A DNA stretch of 64,000 nt from Curtobacterium salicis (GTDB lineage: Bacteria; Actinomycetota; Actinomycetes; Actinomycetales; Microbacteriaceae). The notes under the pieces were generated by a model. That model made no database searches, was not told the origin of the DNA, and saw only the letters and a program-made list of their open reading frames with translations. Shown here one piece after another: positions 53,838 through 63,995 of this stretch. Position 1 is the stretch's first letter. Each line of letters opens with the position of its first letter. The translations under genes and the position numbers were made by a program. The stretch is taken from NCBI RefSeq assembly GCF_011759505.1, contig NZ_JAAOYO010000001.1, positions 558,001 through 622,000 on the forward strand, in the 5' to 3' direction.

Positions 53838-56012
53838 TCAGGCGTCGATGCGCTCGCGGTCCAGACCCTCGCCCGCCAGGATGAACTCCTTGCGCGGCGC
53901 GACGTCGTTGCCCATGAGCAGCTCGAACACCTTGGCGGCCGACTCGGCGTCCGGCACCTGGACGCGGCGCAGGGTGCGGTGCGCGCGGTCCATCGTCGTC
54001 TCGGCGAGCTGGTCGGCGTCCATCTCCCCCAGCCCCTTGTAGCGCTGGATCGGCTCGAGGTACTTCTTGTTCGACCGTTCGAGCTTCTTGAGCAGCGTCG
54101 TGAGCTCCTGCTCGGAGTAGGTGTACAGCGTGTCGTTCGGCTTGCCACGGTTGACGACGACGACACGGTGCAGCGGCGGGACCGCGGCGAACACCCGGCC
54201 CTGCTCGATCATCGGTCGCATGTAGCGGAAGAACAGCGTCAGCAGCAGCGTCCGGATGTGGGCGCCGTCGACGTCGGCGTCCGACATGATGATGACCTTG
54301 CCGTACCGGGCCTGGTCGAGCTCGAACGTCCGACCGGAGCCGGCCCCGATCACCTGGATGATCGACGCGCACTCGACGTTGGACAGCATGTCCGACACGG
54401 ACGCCTTCTGGACGTTGAGGATCTTGCCGCGGATCGGCAGGAGTGCCTGGTACTCGCTGTTGCGGGCGAGCTTCGCGGTGCCCAGGGCGGAGTCGCCTTC
54501 GACGATGAAGAGCTCGGTGCCCTCGACGTCGTTCGACCGGCAGTCTGCGAGCTTCGTCGGCAGCGAGGAGTTCTCGAGCGCGTTCTTGCGACGCTGCGTC
54601 TCCTTGTGCGCCCGGGCCGAGATCCGGGTCTTCATCTCGGCGACGACCTTCTCGAGGAGCCCGGCCGCCTGCGCCTTCTCGGTCCGCTGGGTCGAGGTGA
54701 GGATCTCGGTCATCCGCTTCGACACGACCGAGTCGACGATGCGTCGGACCGCGGGCGTCCCGAGGATCTCCTTCGTCTGGCCCTCGAACTGCGGCTCCGG
54801 CAGCCGGACGGTGAGCACCGCGGTGAGGCCGGCGAGCACGTCGTCCTTCTCGAGCTTGTCCTGGCCGACCTTGAGCTTCCGGGCGTTCGCCTCGACCTGG
54901 GTGCGGACCGCCTTGACCAGTCCGGCTTCGAAGCCCGCCTGGTGCGTCCCGCCCTTCGGCGTGGCGATGATGTTGACGAAGCTGCGGAACATCGTCTCGT
55001 AGCCGTCACCCCAGCGCAGGGCCACGTCGACCTCGCACGTGCGCTCGACCTCGGTCGAGACCATGTGGCCCTTGTCGTCGAGCATCGGCACCGTCTCCTT
55101 GAAGGTGCCGGAGCCCTGGATCCGCCAGACGTCGGTCTTCGCGCCGTCGACGGCCAGGTGCTCGACGAACTCGCCGATGCCGCCCTCGTACCGAAAGCGC
55201 TCGATGACGGGGCCCTGCTCGAGGTGGGCGGTCGGCTCGTCGCCGTCCGTCACCGCGTCCGACACGGTGGGTGCCGGCGTGGCCAGCGCAGCGCGCTCCG
55301 CCGCGGCCCGGATCGACGCGGGACGCGTGTCGGTGATGGTCAGCCCGAGTCCGGGGACCAGGAAGGCCGTCTGCCGCGCCCGGTTCACCAGGTCGCCCGT
55401 GCTGAAGGCGGCGTCCTTCGTGAAGATCTGCCGGTCCGCCCAGTACCGGACCCGGGTGCCGGTGACGCCCTTCTTCACCTTGCCGATGACGCGGAGCTCG
55501 CTGCCCGAGGTGAACGGCGCGAACGGTGCGTCCGGACCGATGCCCTGCGCGTCGTCGAAGATGCCGGGCTCGCCGCGGTGGAAGGACATGGCGTAGGTCT
55601 TGCCGCCACGGTCGACCTCGACGTCGAGGCGCTCCGACAGGGCGTTCACGACCGAGGCACCCACGCCGTGCAGCCCGCCGGAGGCCGCGTAGGACCCCGA
55701 GCCGAACTTGCCGCCGGCGTGCAGCTTGGTGAAGACGACCTCCACCCCGGTCAACCCGGTCTTCGGCTCGACGTCGACGGGGATGCCGCGTGCGACGTCC
55801 GAGACCTCGACCGATCCGTCCGCGTGCAGAGTCACACCGATCTCGTCGCCGTGTCCGGCGAGGGCTTCGTCGACGGAGTTGTCGATGACCTCCCACAGGC
55901 AGTGCATGAGGCCGCGGGAGTCCGTCGAGCCGATGTACATACCGGGACGCTTCCGGACCGCCTCGAGTCCTTCGAGGACGGAGAGATGCCGTGCGGAGTA
56001 GTCGGAGCTCAC
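53838..56012 (-). CDS. parE: DNA topoisomerase IV/gyrase-like subunit B
   Basis: The 724-residue protein has the GHKL ATPase domain (LEAVRKRPGMYIGSTDSRGLMHCLWEVIDNSVDEALAG and GLHGVGASVVNALSERL). It also has the QTK-type loop in EGQTKEILGTP and the TOPRIM centre (ELFIVEGDSALGTAKLARNSEYQALLPIRGKILNVQKA with DADVDGAHIRTLLLTLFFRYMRP). It pairs with ParC to separate daughter chromosomes. The GTG start leaves a 179-base gap before the next gene. Parts and length are complete. Confidence 0.95.
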   Translation of the reverse strand: MSSDYSARHLSVLEGLEAVRKRPGMYIGSTDSRGLMHCLWEVIDNSVDEALAGHGDEIGVTLHADGSVEVSDVARGIPVDVEPKTGLTGVEVVFTKLHAGGKFGSGSYAASGGLHGVGASVVNALSERLDVEVDRGGKTYAMSFHRGEPGIFDDAQGIGPDAPFAPFTSGSELRVIGKVKKGVTGTRVRYWADRQIFTKDAAFSTGDLVNRARQTAFLVPGLGLTITDTRPASIRAAAERAALATPAPTVSDAVTDGDEPTAHLEQGPVIERFRYEGGIGEFVEHLAVDGAKTDVWRIQGSGTFKETVPMLDDKGHMVSTEVERTCEVDVALRWGDGYETMFRSFVNIIATPKGGTHQAGFEAGLVKAVRTQVEANARKLKVGQDKLEKDDVLAGLTAVLTVRLPEPQFEGQTKEILGTPAVRRIVDSVVSKRMTEILTSTQRTEKAQAAGLLEKVVAEMKTRISARAHKETQRRKNALENSSLPTKLADCRSNDVEGTELFIVEGDSALGTAKLARNSEYQALLPIRGKILNVQKASVSDMLSNVECASIIQVIGAGSGRTFELDQARYGKVIIMSDADVDGAHIRTLLLTLFFRYMRPMIEQGRVFAAVPPLHRVVVVNRGKPNDTLYTYSEQELTTLLKKLERSNKKYLEPIQRYKGLGEMDADQLAETTMDRAHRTLRRVQVPDAESAAKVFELLMGNDVAPRKEFILAGEGLDRERIDA

Positions 56013-56191
56013 CTACCGAGGGTACCCACCGACACCGACACTGCCGGGGCGCACGGCCGGTGTGCCTCGGCCTGGGGACAACCCTTGCGCGCAGAGCGAA
56101 CGAGGGGCCTCAGGATGCGGGGCATCCAGCCAGGACGTGTTGGAATGGGTGCATTCACCGCACCGTACTGCGATCCGTGAGGAGCACAGCA

Positions 56192-56419
56192 ATGACCCAG
56201 ACCGTGCAGGACCTCCCCGTCGACGAACTCAGCAACAACCACCAGCTCACCGCGGCCGACCGCTGCGACAGCTGCGGTGCGCAGGCCTACATCCGCGCCA
56301 CCATGGCCAGTGGTGAACTCCTGTTCTGCGCCCACCACGGCGCCGAGTTCAAGGACAAGCTGGCCGCCACCGCACTCGAGTGGCACGACGAGTCGTCGCG
56401 ACTCCGCGAGTCCAAGTAA
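56192..56419 (+). CDS. Small DUF7455-like zinc-binding protein
   Basis: The 75-residue protein has CDSCGAQAY and a later CAHHGAEF, a possible CxxC...CxxH zinc site, and the conserved opening NHQLTAADRCDSCGAQAYIRATMASGELLFCAHH. Such small proteins are very common in actinobacteria next to parE and sigA. The function is unknown. GAGGAG lies eight bases before the ATG, and a 25-bp terminator follows. Confidence 0.85.
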   Translation: MTQTVQDLPVDELSNNHQLTAADRCDSCGAQAYIRATMASGELLFCAHHGAEFKDKLAATALEWHDESSRLRESK

Positions 56420-56435
56420 GCGACACACCCGCAAC

Positions 56436-56486
56436 ACACCGGAGGCCCGGTGCCGGTTCTGAGAACCGGCACCGGGCCTCCGGTGT
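56436..56486. terminator. Bidirectional terminator, 25-bp stem
   Basis: Arms 56436-56460 and 56462-56486 are perfect complements around a single G, between convergent genes; the arm contains CCGGAGGCCCGG. Confidence 0.85.
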
Positions 56487-56530
56487 TCCAGCGCGTCCGG
56501 CCGCGTCGACCGGGGCCAGGGTGGCGGCTG

Positions 56531-57304
56531 TCAGGCGATGCGCTTGAACGCCTTGTCGACGTAGCGGTCGATCGTCGCCCGGGCTTCGCTGGCGTACCGG
56601 TCGATCGTCGCCGTGCGCTCCGCGTCCGGCGTGTAGCCACGGCCGAGTCGCGTGGTGGCAACCGCGAGGACGGCGTCGGTGAGCTGCGGGTTGAGCGGCA
56701 GGATCGGCCCCTGGGTGTGCGTGCCGAACGAGTTGCCCGCGATCGCACCCTCGACCGGCGCCCCGGCCTGGTTGCCGCCACCGGAGACGACGTCCGCGAA
56801 CGGCGTCACACCCTCGGCGAGCTCGATGCGGGCGGCGTGGTCCTCGAAGCCGGCGAGCCGCGTCGATGCGCCCGGCAGCAGCGGGTACCGCGACTCGAGG
56901 ACGAAGTAGTTCACCCGACGCTCGGCACCGCGGACCGCACGGGCGTCGAACACGCCGAAGCCGTCGATCGGCGCACCGTCCGTGGGGACGACCTGGTTGG
57001 TGGCGAGGTCGAACCCGCCGCCGACCGCGACGACCGGCACACCGGCGGCAGCGAAGTCGCGGAGGACCGCGCCGATCCGTCCGACGTCGGCACCGAGTGA
57101 ACGCATGGCGCTGAGCGGACCGTTCCCGACCACGACGACGTCAGCCGCAGCGGGCAGTTCCCCGCCCGGGGCGTACTCGAGCACCTCGGTGGCGATGTCG
57201 GCAGCCGCAGCACGGCGTACGAGGGCGGCGACGTTGCCGCGGTCCCCCGAGACGCCCATCTGCCGCGGGTACACGTGCAGGATGGTCAGGCGATCGGCCG
57301 TCAT
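56531..57304 (-). CDS. gatD: GatD-like glutamine amidotransferase without the catalytic cysteine
   Basis: The 257-residue protein has the class I/CobQ-type fold of GatD, the glutaminase that feeds ammonia to MurT for amidation of D-Glu in lipid II: HVYPRQMGVSGDRGNVAAL at the start and GNSFGTHTQGPILPLNP with the catalytic His196. The nucleophile, Cys94 in Staphylococcus aureus (ICGGYQ), is Val94 here (AVGGGF), and the whole protein has no cysteine. The glutaminase must therefore be inactive or work differently. It overlaps murT by ATGA. The loss is read from codons GTC GGC GGC GGG. Confidence 0.85.
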   Translation of the reverse strand: MTADRLTILHVYPRQMGVSGDRGNVAALVRRAAAADIATEVLEYAPGGELPAAADVVVVGNGPLSAMRSLGADVGRIGAVLRDFAAAGVPVVAVGGGFDLATNQVVPTDGAPIDGFGVFDARAVRGAERRVNYFVLESRYPLLPGASTRLAGFEDHAARIELAEGVTPFADVVSGGGNQAGAPVEGAIAGNSFGTHTQGPILPLNPQLTDAVLAVATTRLGRGYTPDAERTATIDRYASEARATIDRYVDKAFKRIA

Positions 57305-58563
57305 GCGGTCTTCTCCATGTCCGGGTGGCCGAGGGCCTTCCGGGCGATCATCATGATCTCGTAGTTGACGATGAAGTTCTTCGTGCCCGTGGTCGTGGAT
57401 CCGAGTCCCTGCATGTGCCGGATCGCCGACTCGACGTCCGGCTCGACACGACCGATGCGGACACCGGCGTGCTCGAGGGCGATCGCGATCTGCCAGGCCT
57501 TGTCGCCCGAGACGACGTCGACGTGGTCGAGATTCGAGAAGTCGATGTCGTAGATCCACGAGATGTCCGGGGTGCCCTCGTCGATCGCCATGAGGACCTG
57601 CTCCGGGTGCGCCGGCAGGGCGTCCAGGTTGAGCTGCAGGCTCGCGGCGTTCTTGAACATCGTGAACTCGGCGGACTCCCCCGCGATCGGCAGACGCTCG
57701 CCACGCCCGTACGCCGGCTTCATCCGCTCGAACGCCCGCGTGACGGCGGCCGGTCGGAACTGGTCGCCGAGTGCTGCACTGGCCGTCGCTGCCGCAGCGG
57801 CGGCGTCGACCGCGTAGTGCAGGCCGCGGGCCGGCAGGCGGACCGGGATCTCGGAGCCGGCGAAGGCGATGGTGGCGCCGTCACCGGTGAAGGCCACGAT
57901 CTCGGCGTCGGCGGTCGTCTGCGCCCGGTCGGTGCCGGCGACGAAGTCGTCGGCGTTCTGCAGACCGTTCGGCGCGGCCGCGACCACGTCCGTGCTCGCC
58001 CCGAACCGCAGGACCCGCTGGCCGTCCACCGCCGAGTAGGCGTCGAGGAACTGGTCGTCGTGGTTCGTGATGACGTTCGCGGTCGACAGGGCGGCCGTGT
58101 CGAGCATCATCGTCGCGACGCGCTCGGTCTCGAAGAACCGGTAGAGCTGGTCGACCTGCACGTTGAGCATCGTCACCGTGGACGGCGACAGGATGCCGGC
58201 GAGCTCCACCGCGAAGGCCTCGTCGACCTCGAGGATCCCGATGTCCGCCTTGAGCTTGCCGCCCAGCGAGACCTCGGACAGGAGCGCCGAGGCGATGCCC
58301 TGCGGCAGGTTCGCCCCGGACGGGTTCGTGAAGACCCGCAGGCCGTGCGCCCGCACGATCTCCGAGATCATGTGGGTCGTCGTCGACTTGCCGTTTGACC
58401 CCAGCACGAAGACGACGCCGTTCGGGAACTGGCGTGTCACGTGCTGCAGGAAGTCCGGCACGAGCTTGAGGACGATGTAGCCCGGGTAGGCGGACCCGCC
58501 GCCCCGCGCACGCGCGAGGGCACGGAGGATCCGCCCGACCAGGATCGGGACCACGAAGCGCAC
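57301..58563 (-). CDS. murT: MurT-like Mur ligase, divergent
   Basis: The 420-residue protein has the Mur-ligase ATP loop GSNGKST at residues 55-61, TNPSGANLPQGIASALL, the LEVDEAF magnesium site and DISWIYDIDF, whose Asp339 matches the aspartate that completes the GatD triad. Two normal MurT features are missing: the Cys4 zinc ribbon (the region near 190-225 has no cysteine) and the KNPAGxN motif, which reads KNAASLQ at 304-310. It would activate the D-Glu alpha-carboxyl of lipid II. It starts eight bases after the sigA stop. Confidence 0.85.
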   Translation of the reverse strand: MRFVVPILVGRILRALARARGGGSAYPGYIVLKLVPDFLQHVTRQFPNGVVFVLGSNGKSTTTHMISEIVRAHGLRVFTNPSGANLPQGIASALLSEVSLGGKLKADIGILEVDEAFAVELAGILSPSTVTMLNVQVDQLYRFFETERVATMMLDTAALSTANVITNHDDQFLDAYSAVDGQRVLRFGASTDVVAAAPNGLQNADDFVAGTDRAQTTADAEIVAFTGDGATIAFAGSEIPVRLPARGLHYAVDAAAAAATASAALGDQFRPAAVTRAFERMKPAYGRGERLPIAGESAEFTMFKNAASLQLNLDALPAHPEQVLMAIDEGTPDISWIYDIDFSNLDHVDVVSGDKAWQIAIALEHAGVRIGRVEPDVESAIRHMQGLGSTTTGTKNFIVNYEIMMIARKALGHPDMEKTA

Positions 58564-58571
58564 CGGTCGGC

Positions 58572-59885
<1,314 letters not shown>

Positions 59886-60054
59886 GCGATCACCTTCCTC
59901 GTCGTGCCACGTTCCTGGGGTCGTGGCCTTCCCTCGCCGCCCAGGCCACCGCCGCGGTCCCCCACGTCGACTGGTCCTACCGTTCCGGGCAGCACTAGGA
60001 CCCATGTCAAGTCCCCGACGCTGAACGGCGGGAACCCGAAAGGGTCCGTGGTCA

Positions 60055-61374
60055 TTATTGCACGCGTCGTTTCCGCAAGCGTGCAACCAGTGCAACCCAC
60101 AGCGGACCCACCCGTATTCCGTCCTCCGCGTGCAGCCGTGCGCGTGTCCGTCGGCGGGCCAGGAGCAGCATCACGACGCCGAACCCGATCACCACGTACT
60201 GCACGGTCATCGCGACGCGGAAGTTCTGCCAGGCGAACGTGTCGGTGCCGGATGCCGCCGCCAGGACGTCGAGCAGCGACCCGATCGCGAACATCATCAC
60301 GAAGGCCGCGAGGAACCCGCCGACGTTGACCACGCCGTTCGCTGATCCGAGCGAACCGACCGGGTTGAAGGAGCGCGCGAAGTCGAACCCGATGAGCGAC
60401 CCCGGTCCGCCGACGCCCATCGCGACGACCAGCAGGACGAGCAGCCAGGTCGGCGGCTGGTCCGGCCAGAGCAGCACGGCCGTCCACACGACGCCGAGCG
60501 CGGTGACGATCCCGAGGACCAGGTTCGACCGACGCATCGGGAACCGGGCGCAGAGCAGGCCGAGGACCGGGCCGGCCACGAACCCGACGAGGACGATCAC
60601 GCTGAGGAAGGTCGCGGCCTCGGTCGCCGAGTACCCCAGCCCGCGGAGCATCGGGACGCCCCAGAGCAGGCTGAACACCGTGCCGGAGGACTGCGTCACG
60701 TAGTGCGACCAGAACCCGAGCTGTGTGCCGGGTCGCCGGAGCGCGTGCCCGAACGTGTGGAACGCGGCACCCCACGAGTGCGGGAGGGGGATCGTGTCGG
60801 TGCGGACGGCGACCGGGCCGGCTCGGACGAACACCACCGCCAGGACCAGTCCCACCGCGCTGGCGATCGCCGCGACCCCGAACGCCGCGTCCCACCCGAC
60901 GGTGTGCAGGAGCAGGGCGAACGGGAACGCCGAGACGATCTGCCCGACCTGCCCGAGGTTGCCCGTCCACTGCGAGATCTGCGGCAGCAGCGAGCCGCTG
61001 AACCACATCGGCAGCAGGCGCATCACCGAGATGAACGTCATCGCGTCCCCGGCCCCGACCAGCACCCGGCCCACGATCGCCGGCCCGATGGTCGGTGACA
61101 GCGCGACGACGGCCTGGCCGAGCGTCAGCAGCAGGGCCCCGAGCAGCACCAGACGTCGCGGTCCGACGCGGTCCAGGGCGATGCCCACCGGGATCTGCAA
61201 CCCCGCGTAGACCGCGATCTGCACGACCGCGAGCGTGGAGAGGACGGCGGCGGAGACGGCGAAGCGGTCCTGCGCGTCGACCCCGGAGACCCCCAGGGAC
61301 GACCGCTGCATGACCGCCAGCACGTAGGCCAGGACGGCGACGCCCCAGACGACGAAGGCACGGCGGGAGTTCAC
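60055..61374 (-). CDS. Major facilitator superfamily transporter
   Basis: The 439-residue protein has 12 hydrophobic segments and the MFS loop motif after helix 2 ([16 protein letters not shown]). A basic C-terminal tail follows the last helix. The substrate is unknown; the general shape is that of sugar-phosphate or drug/metabolite exporters. The GTG at 61374 lies six bases after a TAGCCT box, so the mRNA is likely leaderless. It is upstream of sigA in the same direction, with 169 bases between. Confidence 0.87.
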   Translation of the reverse strand: MNSRRAFVVWGVAVLAYVLAVMQRSSLGVSGVDAQDRFAVSAAVLSTLAVVQIAVYAGLQIPVGIALDRVGPRRLVLLGALLLTLGQAVVALSPTIGPAIVGRVLVGAGDAMTFISVMRLLPMWFSGSLLPQISQWTGNLGQVGQIVSAFPFALLLHTVGWDAAFGVAAIASAVGLVLAVVFVRAGPVAVRTDTIPLPHSWGAAFHTFGHALRRPGTQLGFWSHYVTQSSGTVFSLLWGVPMLRGLGYSATEAATFLSVIVLVGFVAGPVLGLLCARFPMRRSNLVLGIVTALGVVWTAVLLWPDQPPTWLLVLLVVAMGVGGPGSLIGFDFARSFNPVGSLGSANGVVNVGGFLAAFVMMFAIGSLLDVLAAASGTDTFAWQNFRVAMTVQYVVIGFGVVMLLLARRRTRARLHAEDGIRVGPLWVALVARLRKRRVQ

Positions 61375-61380
61375 CCGACC

Positions 61381-61386
61381 AGGCTA
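61381..61386 (-). promoter_or_regulatory. -10 box of leaderless MFS transcript
   Basis: TAGCCT on the minus strand lies six bases before the GTG at 61374. Confidence 0.55.
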
Positions 61387-61429
61387 GCGAGCAGCGGACG
61401 GGTGCCCGTGCGGGCGGCGGGACCTCGGC

Positions 61430-62347
61430 TCAGTCGTCCTCTGCCGCGCTCCGACGGTCCGCCAGGAACCGCTCGAGCTCCGCGGCGATCGAGTCCGCGG
61501 TCGGGACCTGCCCGTCCGCCCCGGTCAGCGGCGAGGCGACCGGGTTGCCCTCCATGTACGTGTCGTGCCGCTGTTCGAGCGTGCCGACCAGACGCTGCAG
61601 TTCGGCGTTGCCGGCGACCTGCTCGTCGACGCGTGCCAGGAACTCGCGACCTTCCTCGCGCATGGCGTCGGTCGGGAAGATCAGGCCGGTGGCAGCCGAG
61701 ATGCCGGAGAGCGCGGCGACCGCGGCGTCCGGGAACTCGGTGTCCGACAGGTAGTGCGGGACGAGCAGCACCAGACCGGTGACCTGCTGTCCGAGCCCGG
61801 CGAGGCGGTGCTCGACCAGGTGCAGGACGTTCGCCGGTGCCTGGGTCTCGGGCTTCCACACGCTCATCGACTCGACGAGGTCCGCTCTGGTGCCGGAGAC
61901 GGTGACGCCGATCGCCCGGGTGTGCGGGACCGGCATCGGGATCGCCTGGACCCACGTCGTGTCGACGACCTGCAGGTCCTCGGCCAGGTCGGTCACCGCC
62001 TGCACGAACCGGTTCCACTGGAAGTCGGGCTCGTAGCCGGAGAGGAAGAGGAACGGCTGCCCGAGCTCGTCGCGCACCAGGTGCAGCGTCAGCCGGGGCG
62101 GTTCGACGGCCGTGATGTGGTCGTGCTCGAACGTGATGACCGGACGACGGGCACGCCAGTCCAGCAGCACGTCGGGGTCGAACTCGGCCACGAGCTGCGT
62201 CTCGAGCGAGCCGGTGATCGACGCCGTGATCTGCGCCACCGCCGAGCCCGCGTCCGCGAAACCCGTCAGGGCAGCGACGAGGTGCAGCCCGGCAGGCACC
62301 GTCGGGGCGGCGTCGTCGAGCGTGTAGAGGTCCTCGGGGTGGTTCAT
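61430..62347 (-). CDS. PAC2-family protein
   Basis: The 305-residue protein has the PAC2 pattern: LVAALTGFADAGSAVAQITASI, FDPDVLLDWRARRPVITFEHDHI, LGQPFLFLSGYEPDFQWNRFVQAVTDLAE, VPHTRAIGVTVSGT and LLVPHYLSDTEFPDAAVAALSGIS. PAC2 proteins act as proteasome assembly chaperones in eukaryotes; the bacterial role is unclear. The ATG follows a TAGCAT box by seven bases. It is divergent from pepA. Confidence 0.88.
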   Translation of the reverse strand: MNHPEDLYTLDDAAPTVPAGLHLVAALTGFADAGSAVAQITASITGSLETQLVAEFDPDVLLDWRARRPVITFEHDHITAVEPPRLTLHLVRDELGQPFLFLSGYEPDFQWNRFVQAVTDLAEDLQVVDTTWVQAIPMPVPHTRAIGVTVSGTRADLVESMSVWKPETQAPANVLHLVEHRLAGLGQQVTGLVLLVPHYLSDTEFPDAAVAALSGISAATGLIFPTDAMREEGREFLARVDEQVAGNAELQRLVGTLEQRHDTYMEGNPVASPLTGADGQVPTADSIAAELERFLADRRSAAEDD

Positions 62348-62354
62348 CGAGCCA

Positions 62355-62360
62355 ATGCTA
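62355..62360 (-). promoter_or_regulatory. -10 box of leaderless PAC2 transcript
   Basis: TAGCAT on the minus strand lies seven bases before the ATG at 62347. Confidence 0.55.
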
Positions 62361-62414
62361 GGCGGGGCCGCCGACGCGACCGGCGTCGGGTCGCGACGCC
62401 GACAGCGAACAGGT

Positions 62415-62453
62415 GACGGGCCTCCCGTCCGACGGCCCGACGGGAGGCCCGTC
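62415..62453. repeat. Hairpin between divergent PAC2 and pepA promoters
   Basis: GACGGGCCTCCCGTC and GACGGGAGGCCCGTC (15-bp arms, 9-base loop) sit between two divergent leaderless promoters, where no terminator is expected. Its arms are the GGAGGC hairpin motif turned inside out. Confidence 0.65.
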
Positions 62454-62477
62454 CACGGCCCGTCAGTCCGCCGTCAG

Positions 62478-62483
62478 TAGGCT
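62478..62483 (+). promoter_or_regulatory. -10 box of leaderless pepA transcript
   Basis: TAGGCT lies six bases before the ATG at 62490, with no ribosome binding site between. Confidence 0.6.
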
Positions 62484-62489
62484 GGACAC

Positions 62490-63995
62490 ATGGTCCGACC
62501 GACGCTCTCCACCACCTCGTCCTCCCCCTCCGCCGTCGAAGCCGACGTCCTCGTCGTGGGCGTCCGCCCCGGCGCCGACGGCGCTCCGGCCACGCTCGCA
62601 CCGTCCGCCGCCGGCCCCGTCGACGGCCTCGCCGACCTGGACCTCGCCGCCGTCGGCGCGACCGGCGCCAAGGACCAGCTCGTGCGGATTCCCGGCGGCG
62701 CTGCCGTCGGCGTCGCCGCTGCCGGTGTCGCCCTCGTCGGGCTCGGCACCGCCACCGGCCCGGCGGCCCTGCGCGCCGCGGCCGGCAGCGCCGTCCGCCA
62801 GCTTCCGCACGTCGCCGCCATCGCGCTGGCGCTGCCGACGGAGGACGACGCGGCCGTCGCGGCCGCCCTCGAGGGCGCCGCGCTCGGCGCCTACGCGTTC
62901 ACCCGCCACAAGGGTGCCGGCACGACCGGCCCCACCCGCGGCGACCAGCGCGTCACCGTCGTCGCGCCGGCCTCGGTCAGCGCCGACGCCACCGTCCGCC
63001 CGGCGATCGTCGCCGACGCCGCTGCGCTCGTCCGCGACCTCGTCAACACCGCGGCCGGCGACCTCGGCCCCGCCGACGTCGCCGACGTCGCCACGTCGCT
63101 CGCCGAGGGACTGCCCCTCACCGTCGAGGTCCTCGATGAGAACGAACTCGCGGAGCAGGGCTTCGGCGGGATCGCCGGCGTCGGCCAGGGCTCGGTCCGC
63201 CCGCCGCGGCTCGTCGTCGTCCGGTACGAGCCCGCCGGTGCGTCGAAGCACCTCGCACTCGTCGGCAAGGGCATCACGTTCGACTCCGGCGGGCTCTCGC
63301 TCAAGCCGGCGGCGTCGATGCTCGGCATGAAGACCGACATGACGGGTGCGGCCACGGTGCTCGCGGCGACGGTCGCAGCCGCTCGCCTGGGCCTCGACAC
63401 GAAGGTCACCGCCTGGCTGTGCCTGGCCGAGAACATGCCGTCCGGCTCCGCCATCCGCCCCGGCGACGTCCTCACGCTGAAGAACGGCAAGACCGTCGAG
63501 GTCACGAACACCGACGCCGAGGGCCGACTCGTCCTCGGAGACGGCATGGCCGCCGCGTCGCTCGAGCAGCCCGACGCGATCGTCGACGTCGCCACCCTCA
63601 CCGGTGCCCAGATGGTCGCCCTCGGGGACCGGACGACCGGCCTGATGGGCAGTGACGACCTCGTCGCACAGGTCCGTGCGCTGGCCGACTCGATCGCGGA
63701 GCCGATCTGGCCGATGCCGATGCCGGAGGAGCTCGACGCCCGCCTCGGCAGCGACGTCGCCGACATGGTCAACGCCACCGTCGGCCAGACCGCCGGGGGC
63801 ATGCTGCTCGCCGCGAAGTTCCTCGAGCGCTTCGTCGGACAGACCGCCGAGGGCACCACGATCCCGTGGGCGCACCTCGACATCGCCGGCCCGTCCGAGA
63901 ACCGCGGCGCGGGATACGGATGGCTCGGCAAGGGCGCGACCGGCGTGATGGTCCGCACCCTGGTCGCACTCGCAGAAGACCTGCAGTCCAAGTAG
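62490..63995 (+). CDS. pepA: Leucyl aminopeptidase (M17)
   Basis: The 501-residue enzyme removes N-terminal residues from peptides with two metal ions. The M17 core is present: LVGKGITFDSGGLSLKPAASMLGMKTDMTGAATVL near residues 257-292, the signature NTDAEGRLVLGDGM at about 340 and the C-terminal TAGGMLLAAKFLERFV and WAHLDIAGPSEN segments. The N-terminal domain is Ala/Asp-rich and less conserved, as usual. The gene ends five bases before the window edge. Confidence 0.95.
   Translation: MVRPTLSTTSSSPSAVEADVLVVGVRPGADGAPATLAPSAAGPVDGLADLDLAAVGATGAKDQLVRIPGGAAVGVAAAGVALVGLGTATGPAALRAAAGSAVRQLPHVAAIALALPTEDDAAVAAALEGAALGAYAFTRHKGAGTTGPTRGDQRVTVVAPASVSADATVRPAIVADAAALVRDLVNTAAGDLGPADVADVATSLAEGLPLTVEVLDENELAEQGFGGIAGVGQGSVRPPRLVVVRYEPAGASKHLALVGKGITFDSGGLSLKPAASMLGMKTDMTGAATVLAATVAAARLGLDTKVTAWLCLAENMPSGSAIRPGDVLTLKNGKTVEVTNTDAEGRLVLGDGMAAASLEQPDAIVDVATLTGAQMVALGDRTTGLMGSDDLVAQVRALADSIAEPIWPMPMPEELDARLGSDVADMVNATVGQTAGGMLLAAKFLERFVGQTAEGTTIPWAHLDIAGPSENRGAGYGWLGKGATGVMVRTLVALAEDLQSK

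Noticed and set aside
60005-60010. TTGACA upstream of sigA as a housekeeping -35
   Set aside because: No TANNNT lies at a proper distance downstream, so I do not call a promoter.
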